DNA of 64,000 bases, taken from the NCBI GenBank assembly GCA_021432605.1, contig MU271147.1, positions 868,001 through 932,000 of the forward strand, written 5' to 3'. Origin of the DNA: Coniochaeta sp. PMI_546. Its lineage: Eukaryota; Ascomycota; Sordariomycetes; Coniochaetales; Coniochaetaceae. The first letter of the stretch is position 1; the number at the start of each line of letters is the position of its first letter. A model generated the notes under the pieces. That model did not search any database, was not told where the DNA came from, and worked only from the letters and a program-made list of their open reading frames with translations. The translations under genes and the position numbers were made by a program. Positions 22,507 to 31,654 of the stretch are shown here, piece by piece.

Positions 22507-23483
22507 ATGTTTACACTGGTATTGAATCTCGATGAGTACTATATTGGCACTGACGGCGAGCCTGATCAAAGTTACAAGGACAGCAAAGATTACCGGATCA
22601 TGGACGATTTTCTGCAGCCAGATAGCGTCATGTGTCTCGAAGCTGCTGCAAATTCTCTTCTGGATCTCATACCTGAACACTACGGTTCGAGTGGCGTCGT
22701 CGGGATTATCACTTTATGCGCCAATGTCATTCCCTGGTATCACACTTCGCATTTGAAGCTGGCCTACCTGTCCGAACGTCTGCGATGGTCTCCCAAAATG
22801 TCACCAAGTCTCGGTGACATCAAAGCAAGTGATCCCATCATCCTTGCGACGGACATGATGCTTACTACTTACGCAGAGTGCAAGCGACTCTTATCTCACA
22901 AACGTGAGCTTCTCCGACGCACTCTGGGATGGTTATGACAACGCCGGTATAACGATTTTGTTCACAGCTCTACCAGTTGATATACTGACTGAAATTCTTC
23001 TAGAAAGCTATGACCCAGACAAACAAAGTGACCTCGACCAATGGGTCAACTTCAATGCCTTCCTAGCGAATCTTGATGCATTAAACTTCTGGACCGGCGA
23101 GTCTCTCTACGTCTACCGTACCATGGCGTACGCATTCAAACACCCTCCCAAACAGTTTGAAGACTACTACAAGGACCCAAACGACGACCAGGTTGGTCCT
23201 AATGGTCGAGATGCAAACGTGGTGGCGGCTGCGCAGTGGATTCTGTGGAATGGCCAAAACGTTCGGCGGCATGCCATTTATGGGCCCCCCTGCAGGTGCT
23301 ACAAGGTCAGGGGAGAGATACTTCAATCTTGAGCGTGCTACGACCTCGTCAGAGCGATGGGAGCTGTGGAAAGAAGGATTCAAGAGTGTATCTCAGGACC
23401 GTAGTGCAAGCCAGGAGTGTCAAAGTGTTGCACTTAGGGCCTCTACTCTGATGGAGGCGCTCGAAAAGACCATGCCGTCGTAA
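22507..23483 (+). pseudogene. DUF3632 protein, copy B, frameshifted near its 3' end
   Basis: Tandem paralog of the upstream gene with the same exon layout: 22507..22824, 22877..22946, 23004 onward. The first intron starts with GC (GCAAGT at 22825) instead of GT and ends CAG. Protein landmarks parallel copy A: MDDFLQPDSVMCLEAAANSL, SDALWDGYDNA, QWVNFNAFLANLDALNFW and VVAAAQWILWNGQNVRRHA. After IYGPP, in a run of G and C at 23281-23289, the frame goes out. As read it ends at TGA 23330-23332. The sequence matching copy A's C-terminus (SSERWELWKEGFKSV ... ALEKTMPS) continues in the next frame to 23483. Copy A has AGG GGC CCC CCC where B has G GGC CCC CCT, so two bases are missing (or one is extra). 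Either a decaying duplicate or a homopolymer sequencing error. About 50 C-terminal residues are affected. Confidence 0.75.
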
Positions 23484-24423
23484 GTTCTTGAAAGGGTTCT
23501 TTTGGATTTCAGTTCGCAGATGGCTCAGTTTGAATGAAACTCGATGAATTTCCAACTCACATTCCGTACTGAACTTCTGTGCAGATGTGCTTGGTCGCGT
23601 AGTTAAGCCATAAGCGTAGACAAAAATGGCGATATCATGGGGACCTCAATAAACCGCAACTATATTCGCCGCACAACCCGCCGCATTACATATAATAGAA
23701 CTTTGCCGAACGAATTGTCTAGATTTAGTTTGTGTATATTGCCATGGCCCATTTTGTTCGACTACTAGCTCACAGTCGCTGTGGCGGAGCACGGCAATAG
23801 TCTACGTCTTGCTGAGTACCTCCACGCGAGTAATAGTCGGCATCCTAGTACTACAGCGAATGGGCACATTTTTACAAGTCCAAGGAACCGAGGCCCCCGG
23901 CGAGCGCCATCCTAGTCTCGGGCCAGCGTAGACAATACAGTCAAGTGCCGCTGCCTGCCCCGTCTATCCGCCACTGATATGATGCGTCCCAATCGAGGAT
24001 CCCTAAGCTCAGGCGGGATAGTTTAGTGCAGTGATGTGGTAGACAAAGAACTTGTTGGATATTACCCTTGTGCGTGCAGCGTACCGTAGTCCGACTAATC
24101 CAGCATCTTTATGCATCCTTTATGCCAATGAACAACCCCCTTTTCAACCTTCACCTTCTGCAGGACGTAATGGCATTGTTGGTGAACAAGGGGACAATGT
24201 TCATTCGTAACCAGAGACATCAAAGCTCGACAATACTCGCCTTGTTAGTATATTAGCAGGCTGATGTCACCTACATATTGCTCATGTCTTCATCCATACT
24301 CCAACCTCCCCTTCGCATATCAGCATTCTACAATCCCCCCATCTACCCTACTACCATCTCACAACCACACTGTTACAGGTAAGTGGCAGGTCCACCTGCT
24401 TTCACAGCACCAACTCACTAGCG
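23484..24423. other. 0.9 kb gap upstream of the ankyrin gene
   Basis: No supported gene. The last 150 bp are C/A- and C/T-rich, usual for a fungal promoter and 5' UTR. Confidence 0.45.
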
Positions 24424-25260
24424 ATGGCAACCCCCGCCATTTCTGGTGTCAGTCTCACCCCCGTGGAGAAGGGCATGATTCTGGACCATGCCGCTAACGG
24501 ACGGAATGGGGACTTGACAGGCCTTCTGCAGGATCTAGCTATTACCAAAGGTAAGCCCGTAGCCCAGCTGATTCTTGAGGCTACTGACCCGATCGGGCTG
24601 GGCATGATGCATAAGGCCGCGGAGAACAATCAGAGAGGAATCATCAAGATGGTCTGCGAAGAGCTGGGACTCCAGAAAGCTACATGCCTGGCTGTTCTTA
24701 ACGCCCAAGAGCCGGGTGGCCGGACGGCGGCATCCATCGCTGCCCAGCTAAACCACGACGAGTTCCTCCGGGATCTTATCTTGCGGGGTGCTAGCATGCT
24801 TATCCATGACTGGACCCATGGCCTCCCTCTCCATCAGGCTGCCACACACCAGAACACGCGCGCGATGATGGTGCTCCTGACCGTTGCGGGCCCTCAGCAA
24901 GCAGGCATAAATGTGCAGACTGGTAGCGGCCAGACGCCTCTTCACCTGGCACTCAACCGGGGCGACACGCTCCGCGCAGGGCTTCTTATTCATGCTGGAG
25001 CTAACGTGGAGCTTCAGACAGCTGCCGGAAGCACGGCCATGCATCTCAGCGTGCCGCTGTGGACGGAGAGCAACAATGACCAAGGGTTCAATAACATGAT
25101 GCACGAGCATTTCATGAGGATCATCAACGCCCCCGGGTCGGGTCCGAATGGGCAAGCTAACCTGCGAATCTTCGACCGCACCATGAGGTGGCCGCGACAC
25201 ATTGCGCGCGATATGCGGCATGCCAAGGCCCTTGAGCTGATCCTCGCACACGGTGGGTAA
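24424..25260 (+). CDS. Ankyrin-repeat protein
   Basis: A single exon of 278 aa from ATG 24424. Recognisable ankyrin units: LGMMHKAAENNQRGIIKMV, RTAASIAAQLNHDEFLRDLI, GLPLHQAATHQNTRAMMVLL, GQTPLHLALNRGDTLRAGLL and GSTAMHLSVPLW, followed by a degenerate final helix (RHIARDMRHAKALELILAH). The middle units keep the TPLHLA signature best. No catalytic domain, signal peptide or membrane segment is present. Ankyrin arrays bind partner proteins, so this one probably acts as an adaptor; the partner is unknown. It sits alone between intergenic regions, in the same orientation as the DUF3632 pair. Confidence 0.85.
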   Translation: MATPAISGVSLTPVEKGMILDHAANGRNGDLTGLLQDLAITKGKPVAQLILEATDPIGLGMMHKAAENNQRGIIKMVCEELGLQKATCLAVLNAQEPGGRTAASIAAQLNHDEFLRDLILRGASMLIHDWTHGLPLHQAATHQNTRAMMVLLTVAGPQQAGINVQTGSGQTPLHLALNRGDTLRAGLLIHAGANVELQTAAGSTAMHLSVPLWTESNNDQGFNNMMHEHFMRIINAPGSGPNGQANLRIFDRTMRWPRHIARDMRHAKALELILAHGG

Positions 25261-26916
25261 GCTAGTGCCACGGGTGCTGCGGCGTCTTTCGACCAAGGGG
25301 TCAAGATAGAGAGCAAATCGACAAAGTATGACGAGCAGTGTCTAGTAGTCGAGGTAGGACGCATCTAGTAGACTAATTTGATAGACGAATTAATTGTTAT
25401 TTTTCATTCAGCACATAGTTTACCCGCAACCATTTTACGTCCACTGTGTCCCAGAAGCTTGCTGAGATGGGGTTGAACCTGCTTGGCCGTGATCTCACAT
25501 CCCAATATGTCGATGGAGCAAGCAACGCGTGAAGTAGAGTATAGCTAGTACCCATACTAAGGGCATAAACCAGTTCCGGAAACCAGCTGATTTCGATCTC
25601 AAACGTGATACAATCAGTGCTGACTGCTGCTGTATGATTCTGAGCCACATTGCCAACCTGAGCTTCATATAATATGTGTAATGCAGCAGGTCAGCCTCAG
25701 AGGCTACAGTTTCCTCAACAGCAGGCGTTGCGCCCTACTACGTAGTGGAACTAATTTCCCCAGTCACTTGAGCTGAGGGAATCTGAAAGTCTTGCTATTT
25801 AGACAACGTCATCCTGATGAACGACGGAGTCATTGCTGCACCAAGTGCCGAGCAGAGCCCAAAGAAAGCGCAGCTTCAACCGGAGGCCAAGACCGATCTC
25901 GTTCTCAAGGAAAGAGATATGAAACTCTCTTTTAGTAAACGGACGTGCCACTCAACCTACCCCAGTCGTACACCGTGACAGTGAGACCAAGATTCGAGGC
26001 AATCACTTGGAAAGAAGTGTATCATGGCCAGATCTCGACCTCGCTCGACAGCCGTCGTTTTCCCTTCAAATAGCGGCGAGGAGGGGACACTCTCACTGTA
26101 GGAAGGGACTGACGGGACATCGATACCATTAACGTTGCCACGAGAGGATATGACTCCTGCCCCGTTGCAAAGACAGGCGGGCACTGTTGGCGCACAACCA
26201 GTTGCCGAAAGCTGTCGGGTTCTTCGCTGCATATTGAATTTGGCATGGAGAGTGTTTGCAAAAGATCGCTCCAGATACGCCGTACTCTCCTGATCATCTA
26301 CGCTACTGAGACTGTCGAAAGATGATCCGCGGCAGACAGCAAAAAATGGACCAAGGTGGAAATCAGTTGAGGAATAGCTTAGAAGTCGCGGCGTTTCTGC
26401 ATTGCCATCCTTGAATTGGGGTGCTCCAATGCGCCAGAGGCGTGAGGGAATAGTGGCGAGGGAAGACGACGGTCTGGACTGTCGGAAAAGAAGGGTAAGG
26501 GAGAAGATAAGCGACCTCAGATAGCGGTGAAGTATGGTTGAAACATTCATAAAGCTTCCCCAGCAGCAAGTCTGTCGTCGGCGCTTCGACGTCCCCGTTG
26601 TTCCATTGTTCCGGAGTTTTCCCGGCCCAGTTGTGGAGATCATCCCATCTCGAAAGCTCTTTGGAACATTTTGGGACCAACACGACCACCTCCCACATTT
26701 ACAACCATCCAAGTTGGTTTGAGTCATGACTGACCGTTTCGGATGCGGACAATCCAGGCCACAGGTCATCGTCGCGTGCAGCTAGACTAACGATGAGTCC
26801 GAGACTGATTGGTTGGCAGCGCGCCTTCGTGAGCGACGCGCACTGCACCCTGAACCTGTCGGCTTCAACCGCTTGATCAGACTTAATATCTCTTCCCAAC
26901 CCGCTCTCTGAACCGT
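25261..26916. other. 1.7 kb gap with one doubtful minus-strand coding stretch
   Basis: Downstream of the ankyrin gene and upstream of the DUF7924 gene. Apart from the doubtful broken frame at 25957-26698 nothing is supported. Confidence 0.4.
25957..26698 (-). pseudogene. Possible broken gene, unknown product
   Basis: Two minus-strand frames with coding-like codon use abut. From 26698 a frame starts MWEVVVLVPKCSKELSRWDD and runs to a stop at 26363. From about there another frame, one base over, runs on (TDFHLGPFFAVCRGSSF...) to 25957. Reading across would need a one-base shift near 26368 (SKLFL then TDFHLG). No family was recognised. It could be a decayed gene, a spliced gene whose intron I could not find, or chance. 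Confidence 0.25.
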
Positions 26917-28562
26917 ATGGCCCAAACTCGAGGAAATTTGGCTGCTCAGGAGCAGGAGCAGGCTACGGGGCCCAAGGAGAGGGGTATGATTCAAAGTTTC
27001 AGGATGAGCTGCATTTTTGCTGATCGCTAGCAGGAAATCGATGCTCTGGCACCAGAGCCCGTCGGCCAAGCGCGCGCCTACGTGGCCGTCGGGAGCAGAC
27101 CGAATCCGAGCATACCGGATCGCCGCACTCGCCTCCGCCGAGTGTACTGGCCCATCAAAAGGTAAGGTGACCCCCCTACCCTTCATCACCGCTCGTGCTA
27201 ACTCAACTACAGGTTCCATCAGCGTCGTTTCTTGGAGACAGAGGCCAAAGACGGTCGCGCTCCGTTGCTGATTTGCTCGAACTCACTCCCGACGAACCGC
27301 CCCCTAAGCGTCGACGATCATCCCATCCCGTCGAAGAGACATTCAGCCAGGAGGTGATACAAGACAACGCCGGTTCTGCATATCCCATTGTCTTTTGGAC
27401 CCGAGAACACAAGTGGCCACCGGAATACTCCCAGCCGAGTCTTATGGAGCACTTGCTTGCGAGGAGGAGGTCGTCATCACGTCTCGGCCGGAAACGATCG
27501 GAGGCCGGCTCTTCGGTGTCTAGTTTCACAACGCCCAGCGACCAGAAGCCGAGAGAGGAGAAGAGCGCGCCATATCGAGACCCACGCTACAAGACTCTTC
27601 TCGCAACCAAGGGCAGTTTCATGGACAAGTCCGATCTGGGAATCACACAGGCGAGCAAAGCCCTTTGCCATGACCTACTAGTCGAGAAGCAAATTGTTCC
27701 TCAAGACTCATTGTTCCGTGATGACATATTCGACTCAACATGCCGAAAAGTAGAAGACAGGAACGAGGCCAGAGTCATTCGAGACATCACACCACTTATC
27801 GTTCCCTCTGCAGAGATTCTCGCCACACACGGCGCCACAAAACTAGACTGCTTGATTGAAAGCGTTAACGAAGGATGGAACAACTCGATTCCACTCACCG
27901 GAAGCCGACCGCAACCAGACTACTCAGTAGGATTCAAGCGTGAGGCGTTTACAGAGGATCAACTAAGCAAGCTTTCTCCATTTATTGGGGACTGGATTTC
28001 TGGCGATTTGTCCTTCTTCATGGCCACGTACCTTATGTACTTCCCCTTCCTCACCTGCGAGGTGAAGTGCGGCACCGCAGCGCTGGATACCGCCGATCGT
28101 CAAAATGCGCACAGCATGACGCTCGGGGCTCGGGCCGTCGTTGAGCTCTTCCGCCTTGTGAAGCGTGAGAAGGAGCTGCACCGTGAGCTTCTTGCTTTTT
28201 CCATCTCGCACGACCACCGGTCGGTACGGATTTACGGCGAGTATCCCGTGATTGACGGGAAGGATACGAAATATCACCGCCATCCAATCCGTGAGTTTAG
28301 CTTCACGGAGCTTGACGGCAAGGAAAAGTGGACGGCGTACTGTTTCACCAAAAACCTCTATGAAATATGGATGCCGAAACATCGAGAGAGGATATGCTCG
28401 GCCATTGACCAGCTGCCGTCCAATTTGGACTTTGACGTTCCGTCAGGTCTCTCCCTTGACGACGCGACAACAAGCATCGCCGACCACGTCACTCCGGAAA
28501 CTTCATTCACGAACCCAGGAGCGGCGAAGAGGCCGAGGAGGAGAACGGACGATACAGATTAG
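26917..28562 (+). CDS. DUF7924-type protein with PD-(D/E)XK nuclease signature
   Basis: Three exons, 26917..26983, 27034..27161 and 27213..28562, give 514 aa. The 5' exons encode an Arg/Gln-rich leader (MAQTRGNLAAQEQEQATGPK...). Residues 66-190 are polar and include a basic patch PPPKRRR (possible nuclear signal). The C-terminal half is the conserved domain found in many fungal proteins of the DUF7924 group. PDYSVG (Pro300-Asp301) and PFLTCEVKCG (Glu348-x-Lys350) form a PD...ExK pattern. It is followed by ADRQNAHSMTLGARAVVELF and a beta-rich end with YCFTKNLYEIWMPKHRERI. The PD/ExK spacing fits a restriction-endonuclease-like fold, but nuclease activity is inference. The family is frequently multicopy and variable between strains. 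The exon 2 acceptor may be 3 nt earlier (CTAG) without changing frame. Confidence 0.75.
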
Positions 28563-28710
28563 TTTCGCTGGTTAGTTTTCAGTAGTGGCTGATCCCCGTT
28601 GGTGGTTGCAACTCCATCTATGTTCTATCGTCTTTTTGACATGATGTTGGACAAGAGCTGTGCTGAAGGCTGGGTGTGATGCATCACATGACGATACTAG
28701 GTACAACTCC

Positions 28711-29157
28711 CTACAAAGCTTCTGTGTTCGTATTCTTCTCTGAGGGATCAACCACCGCCCCTTCTTTGAAAAGCACAAACTTGTCAACTCTATCCATAGC
28801 ATATTCAAATCGCTTCCAAGTCTTCGAGCTCCTGTTATTCAAATCGATTTCCCAAACTCGCGATCGTCGGTGAAACCGCAGTCCGCCATACGAACAATAA
28901 CCCCCGAACCCACTACCACCTCCATAGCATAGCCAGAGGTGAGACTCAAGGGCTTTGTTGCCATCCTGATGCGTTTGCTGTGGCTGGCCGTTCAGTTGAA
29001 GCGGCGATGGTATGAGAACCCATTGTGGTCGTGGGTGAACAGCATCTATACCAAAGACAACATCCACCTCTGTCACAGCTCGGTCAATCACACCAGAGAA
29101 ATCTTTCTTTCTATGTACCCAGATGGATTCCGCCCGGTTGACTCTCCCATGAATGGC
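28711..29157 (-). pseudogene. Orphan C-terminal fragment of a purple-acid-phosphatase-like metallophosphoesterase
   Basis: A 148-codon open frame on the minus strand starts right after a TAG (29160-29158), which also reads as a CTTTAG splice acceptor. It contains ESIWVHRKKDFSGVIDRAV, DVVFGIDAVHPRPQWVLIPS, a Gly-rich stretch (CYGGGSGFGGYCSYGG), RSRVWEIDLNN and KTWKRFEYAMDRVD. This order matches, from memory of the family, the C-terminus of large fungal metallophosphoesterases. The metal-binding motifs (DxH, GDxxD, GNH) should lie upstream, but the adjacent upstream sequence (29207-29936) is unrelated. Most likely a truncated remnant; less likely the last exon of a gene whose other exons I failed to see. 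Confidence 0.45.
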
Positions 29158-29206
29158 CTAAAGTAGGGCTAGGGGCGGCTCGCCGATTTTGCTATCCCAT
29201 AGCTAG

Positions 29207-29936
29207 CTAGTCTTCAGCTGCGAGCTTTTCCTCATTCGCCAGCACTACATACGGCCACACACTTTGCTGGGATGTATACAGCTGAATCTCTTTCTGCATG
29301 CGATGCCAGACTCGCGGGTCCAGTGCGCAAGTGGAGGGGTAGGTTGTCGTGGGGAAGATACATACGGTCAGGTCCGTGACAACTGAATGAGGAACAACGG
29401 CCGTACTGTGGGAAATAAACAACGTCACGCTTCGGAAATGCCTTTCTTGCCAATAGCAGGGCTCGAGAAGATCCAAGGCGTCGAATGCAGATATCGAGAG
29501 TGAGGCACAGAGAGCCTTGAGAAGCCAAACGAGACTGGGCTTGACAGTGGACCGGTGAAATCTCGCTAAAGCTAGGATTGCATAAAGCAGGCAGAGTTAG
29601 GAACATGCACAAGCAATGACGCCAATACGGCACACTCTGAAGAGATCCAGGAAGATCAGGAGGTCCTCAAGCTGATGAGTCCCCAGCTGGAACGAGTTGG
29701 TAATGAAGCTGACAGGAACTTTGAAGAGGAGCCCGCGGGCAATAACGCCTGGGACAGCGCAGAGAAGAGGATAGCGAAGCGGAACAATATTGTCACAGGA
29801 GGAGATCGGGTCGTCTGAGACACAAGACTCGTTGACGATAGGACCCTCGTGATTGTATATGTAGCGATGAAAGTTCTTTGATATGGATCGCGATAGTGGA
29901 CGGTGTGCTTAGGTAGTAGGTACATACCCATGTCAT
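29207..29936 (-). CDS. Hypothetical protein, tentative three-exon model
   Basis: Exons 29875..29629 and 29571..29207 are joined by a good 57-nt intron (GTATTG donor, CCTAAC branch, CCTAG end) and stay in frame. A 9-nt first exon 29936..29928 (ATG ACA TGG) with GTATGT donor and AAAG acceptor completes a 206-aa model; this 5' end is the weak part. The protein contains SDDPISSCDNIVPLRYPLL, FKVPVSFITNSFQLG, STVKPSLVWLLKALC, SISAFDALDLLEPCYWQ and VVPHSVVTDLTVCIFP. No recognised family, no signal peptide. An alternative start in another frame (MTHCSVKPLHV, from 30012) would need a frame change. The region upstream is unassigned. Confidence 0.4.
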
Positions 29937-30516
29937 CAAAAATGTCGGTTGTGGTGGGGCTATCGCCTTGGCTGCTTGTCACGTGCAGGGGCTTTACAGA
30001 GCAGTGCGTCATGGTGAGTGCTTTTAAAACACTTCTTGCAACACTGTCAACCTATAGCAACACCTTGGGCACGAACGAGCATGCCATGACGACGCCGTTC
30101 TCAGTCGACCAAGTTCACCTAAAACCACCTTACGATTTGTGAAGCAGATACCCGAGAACAAAGGCAACACGCCAGACGTTTCGGCGGACTGGTCCCGAAC
30201 CAAGAGAGACCGACTTGCAAAACAGCTGCTTCGATTTGATGTCAATTGCCAGTTGCAATGCCAAAGCCGCCACAAGTTATTATCGCGCACTGAGGACGGA
30301 GTTTCGTAGAATGCAAAATCATAAGTGCGACCTGTGATCCTCGTTGCGCTGTTGGGTCGGCTACTTGTTGGACAGGATTCGCCGACACGACATACGACGA
30401 CACATGCTTCAACATTCTCCAGGTCATCAACTTCCGAACCTCTCATCGCAGCTATCACGTAAGATACTCTTGCGTAAAATCGTTTCTTCAATCCCGTTCT
30501 AACTCTGTTTAGTTCC
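29937..30516. other. 0.6 kb divergent intergenic region
   Basis: Between the 5' ends of the hypothetical gene (-) and the kinase-like gene (+). A 164-codon minus-strand ORF (30518..30024) spans it and overlaps the kinase start codon; it has no recognised domain and was not accepted. Confidence 0.4.
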
Positions 30517-31308
30517 ATGATGGATGTGATGTTGAATGTTGAGTGTGGACAAGCCGATATCCTCTACAGGATACAGCGAGTATCTGGCAATAACAAGCGA
30601 ATCGTCTACGTCACAGTCACTGATGCAGACATTATTCCTGAAGATGACCGCACATACGGTCCGTCAGCTATAGCGCTGCTTCGCAAGCTCAAGGAGTGGA
30701 ATGGCTCCTGGACCACCCTTCATGTGCATAAGGATGACGAGAAGGGGATCTGGTGCGAGACGGATATATCGCGCCCGCACACAGTGCCGCAAGAGAATCT
30801 ACTAGACAAATACCCTATCTACGACATCTTGAGCTTGTCTGTCACTCGCGAAGTCAAATCTCGGGTTTCAGAGGTATCCCACAACGGACAAGTAGCTTTT
30901 CTCAAGATCGCGCGATTTCCACGCGAAATACGATGGGTCATCCAGGAGATACAAGCTTATCACGCTTTGGCAGGTTCTTCTCTAGCGCCAGAACTGATCG
31001 GCTATGTCTCGGAGTCAAGTCCAGACCGTATTATCGGGTTATTGGTCGAGGGAGTCGATGGGCGTACCGCAGAGCTTGATGATCTCGAGCAGTGTCGCCT
31101 GGCTCTCGACCAGCTGCACTATCACCTCATTCACGGTGATCTCTGCAAATACAATATCTTCATCACCTCAAAGGGACCAAAGTTCATTGATTTTGAAGAC
31201 TCAGTCCTTGTCGGTACAGAAAACTGGAGCGTTAGCCTAAGGGATGAGGAAAAGCAGATCCTCGCAGTCAAGCTAGCTGACACATCCGGAGCTGGGTGTC
31301 CTTGGTAG
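30517..31308 (+). CDS. Kinase-like (aminoglycoside phosphotransferase / protein kinase fold) protein
   Basis: A single exon of 263 aa. The N-terminal half is a variable beta-rich region (IVYVTVTDADIIPEDDRTYG). The C-terminal half is a compact kinase-fold domain. GQVAFLKIARF (Lys130), EIRWVIQEIQAYHAL (Glu144) and a hinge IIGLLVEGV come first. The catalytic loop LIHGDLCKYNIFI follows (His206, Asp208, Asn213), then the metal-binding FIDFEDS (Asp225, DFE in place of DFG). All key residues are present. This matches a fungal single-domain family often mislabelled in databases, with phosphotransferase rather than classical protein kinase spacing. The substrate is unknown. The domain is short at the C-lobe, as usual for this group. 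The start could be Met2; both are adjacent. Confidence 0.75.
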   Translation: MMDVMLNVECGQADILYRIQRVSGNNKRIVYVTVTDADIIPEDDRTYGPSAIALLRKLKEWNGSWTTLHVHKDDEKGIWCETDISRPHTVPQENLLDKYPIYDILSLSVTREVKSRVSEVSHNGQVAFLKIARFPREIRWVIQEIQAYHALAGSSLAPELIGYVSESSPDRIIGLLVEGVDGRTAELDDLEQCRLALDQLHYHLIHGDLCKYNIFITSKGPKFIDFEDSVLVGTENWSVSLRDEEKQILAVKLADTSGAGCPW

Positions 31309-31423
31309 CAAATTAGGAACAATTTCTCTGTGAAAGTGATTAAGAAAAAAAGAAGAAAAAAACCCGAAGAAAAAAAACCTGGGCCGACCTTATACAGTGA
31401 GTTTCTCGAGCAGGTACTTGGCA

Positions 31424-31654
31424 TCAGCAGCTCCCACATCCATGTCCCGAAGACTTGTCTTCCACTCTGTCTACTGTAGTACATTTACCCCCGTCCGCTG
31501 CGTGTGTAGCACACTTGACAAATTCGCTGTTGCGATCATGCCCACAGGTATAGTGGATATATGCAAGTGCTGCGTTGTGGCGGCATATCGTCTGGAATTG
31601 CGTGAGGGAGAGATTGGCTTGACCGAGGAGGTTCGGCTCTCGCACTGGGGACAC
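31424..31654 (-). other. Possible 3' exon of a small Cys/His-rich protein
   Basis: A short minus-strand frame ends in CRHNAALAYIHYTCGHDRN, SEFVKCATHAADGGKC and GHGCGSC-stop. The C-x-C/H pattern and length resemble the last exon of small fungal Cys-rich proteins with a TCGH motif. No ATG in frame and no convincing upstream exon were found: CCAG acceptors exist but lack a good donor at normal distance. Likely a remnant, or an exon of a gene I could not complete. Confidence 0.3.

Noticed and set aside
30024-30518. 164-codon minus-strand ORF
   Set aside because: Overlaps the start codon of the kinase-like gene, no domain, second half shows no coding character.
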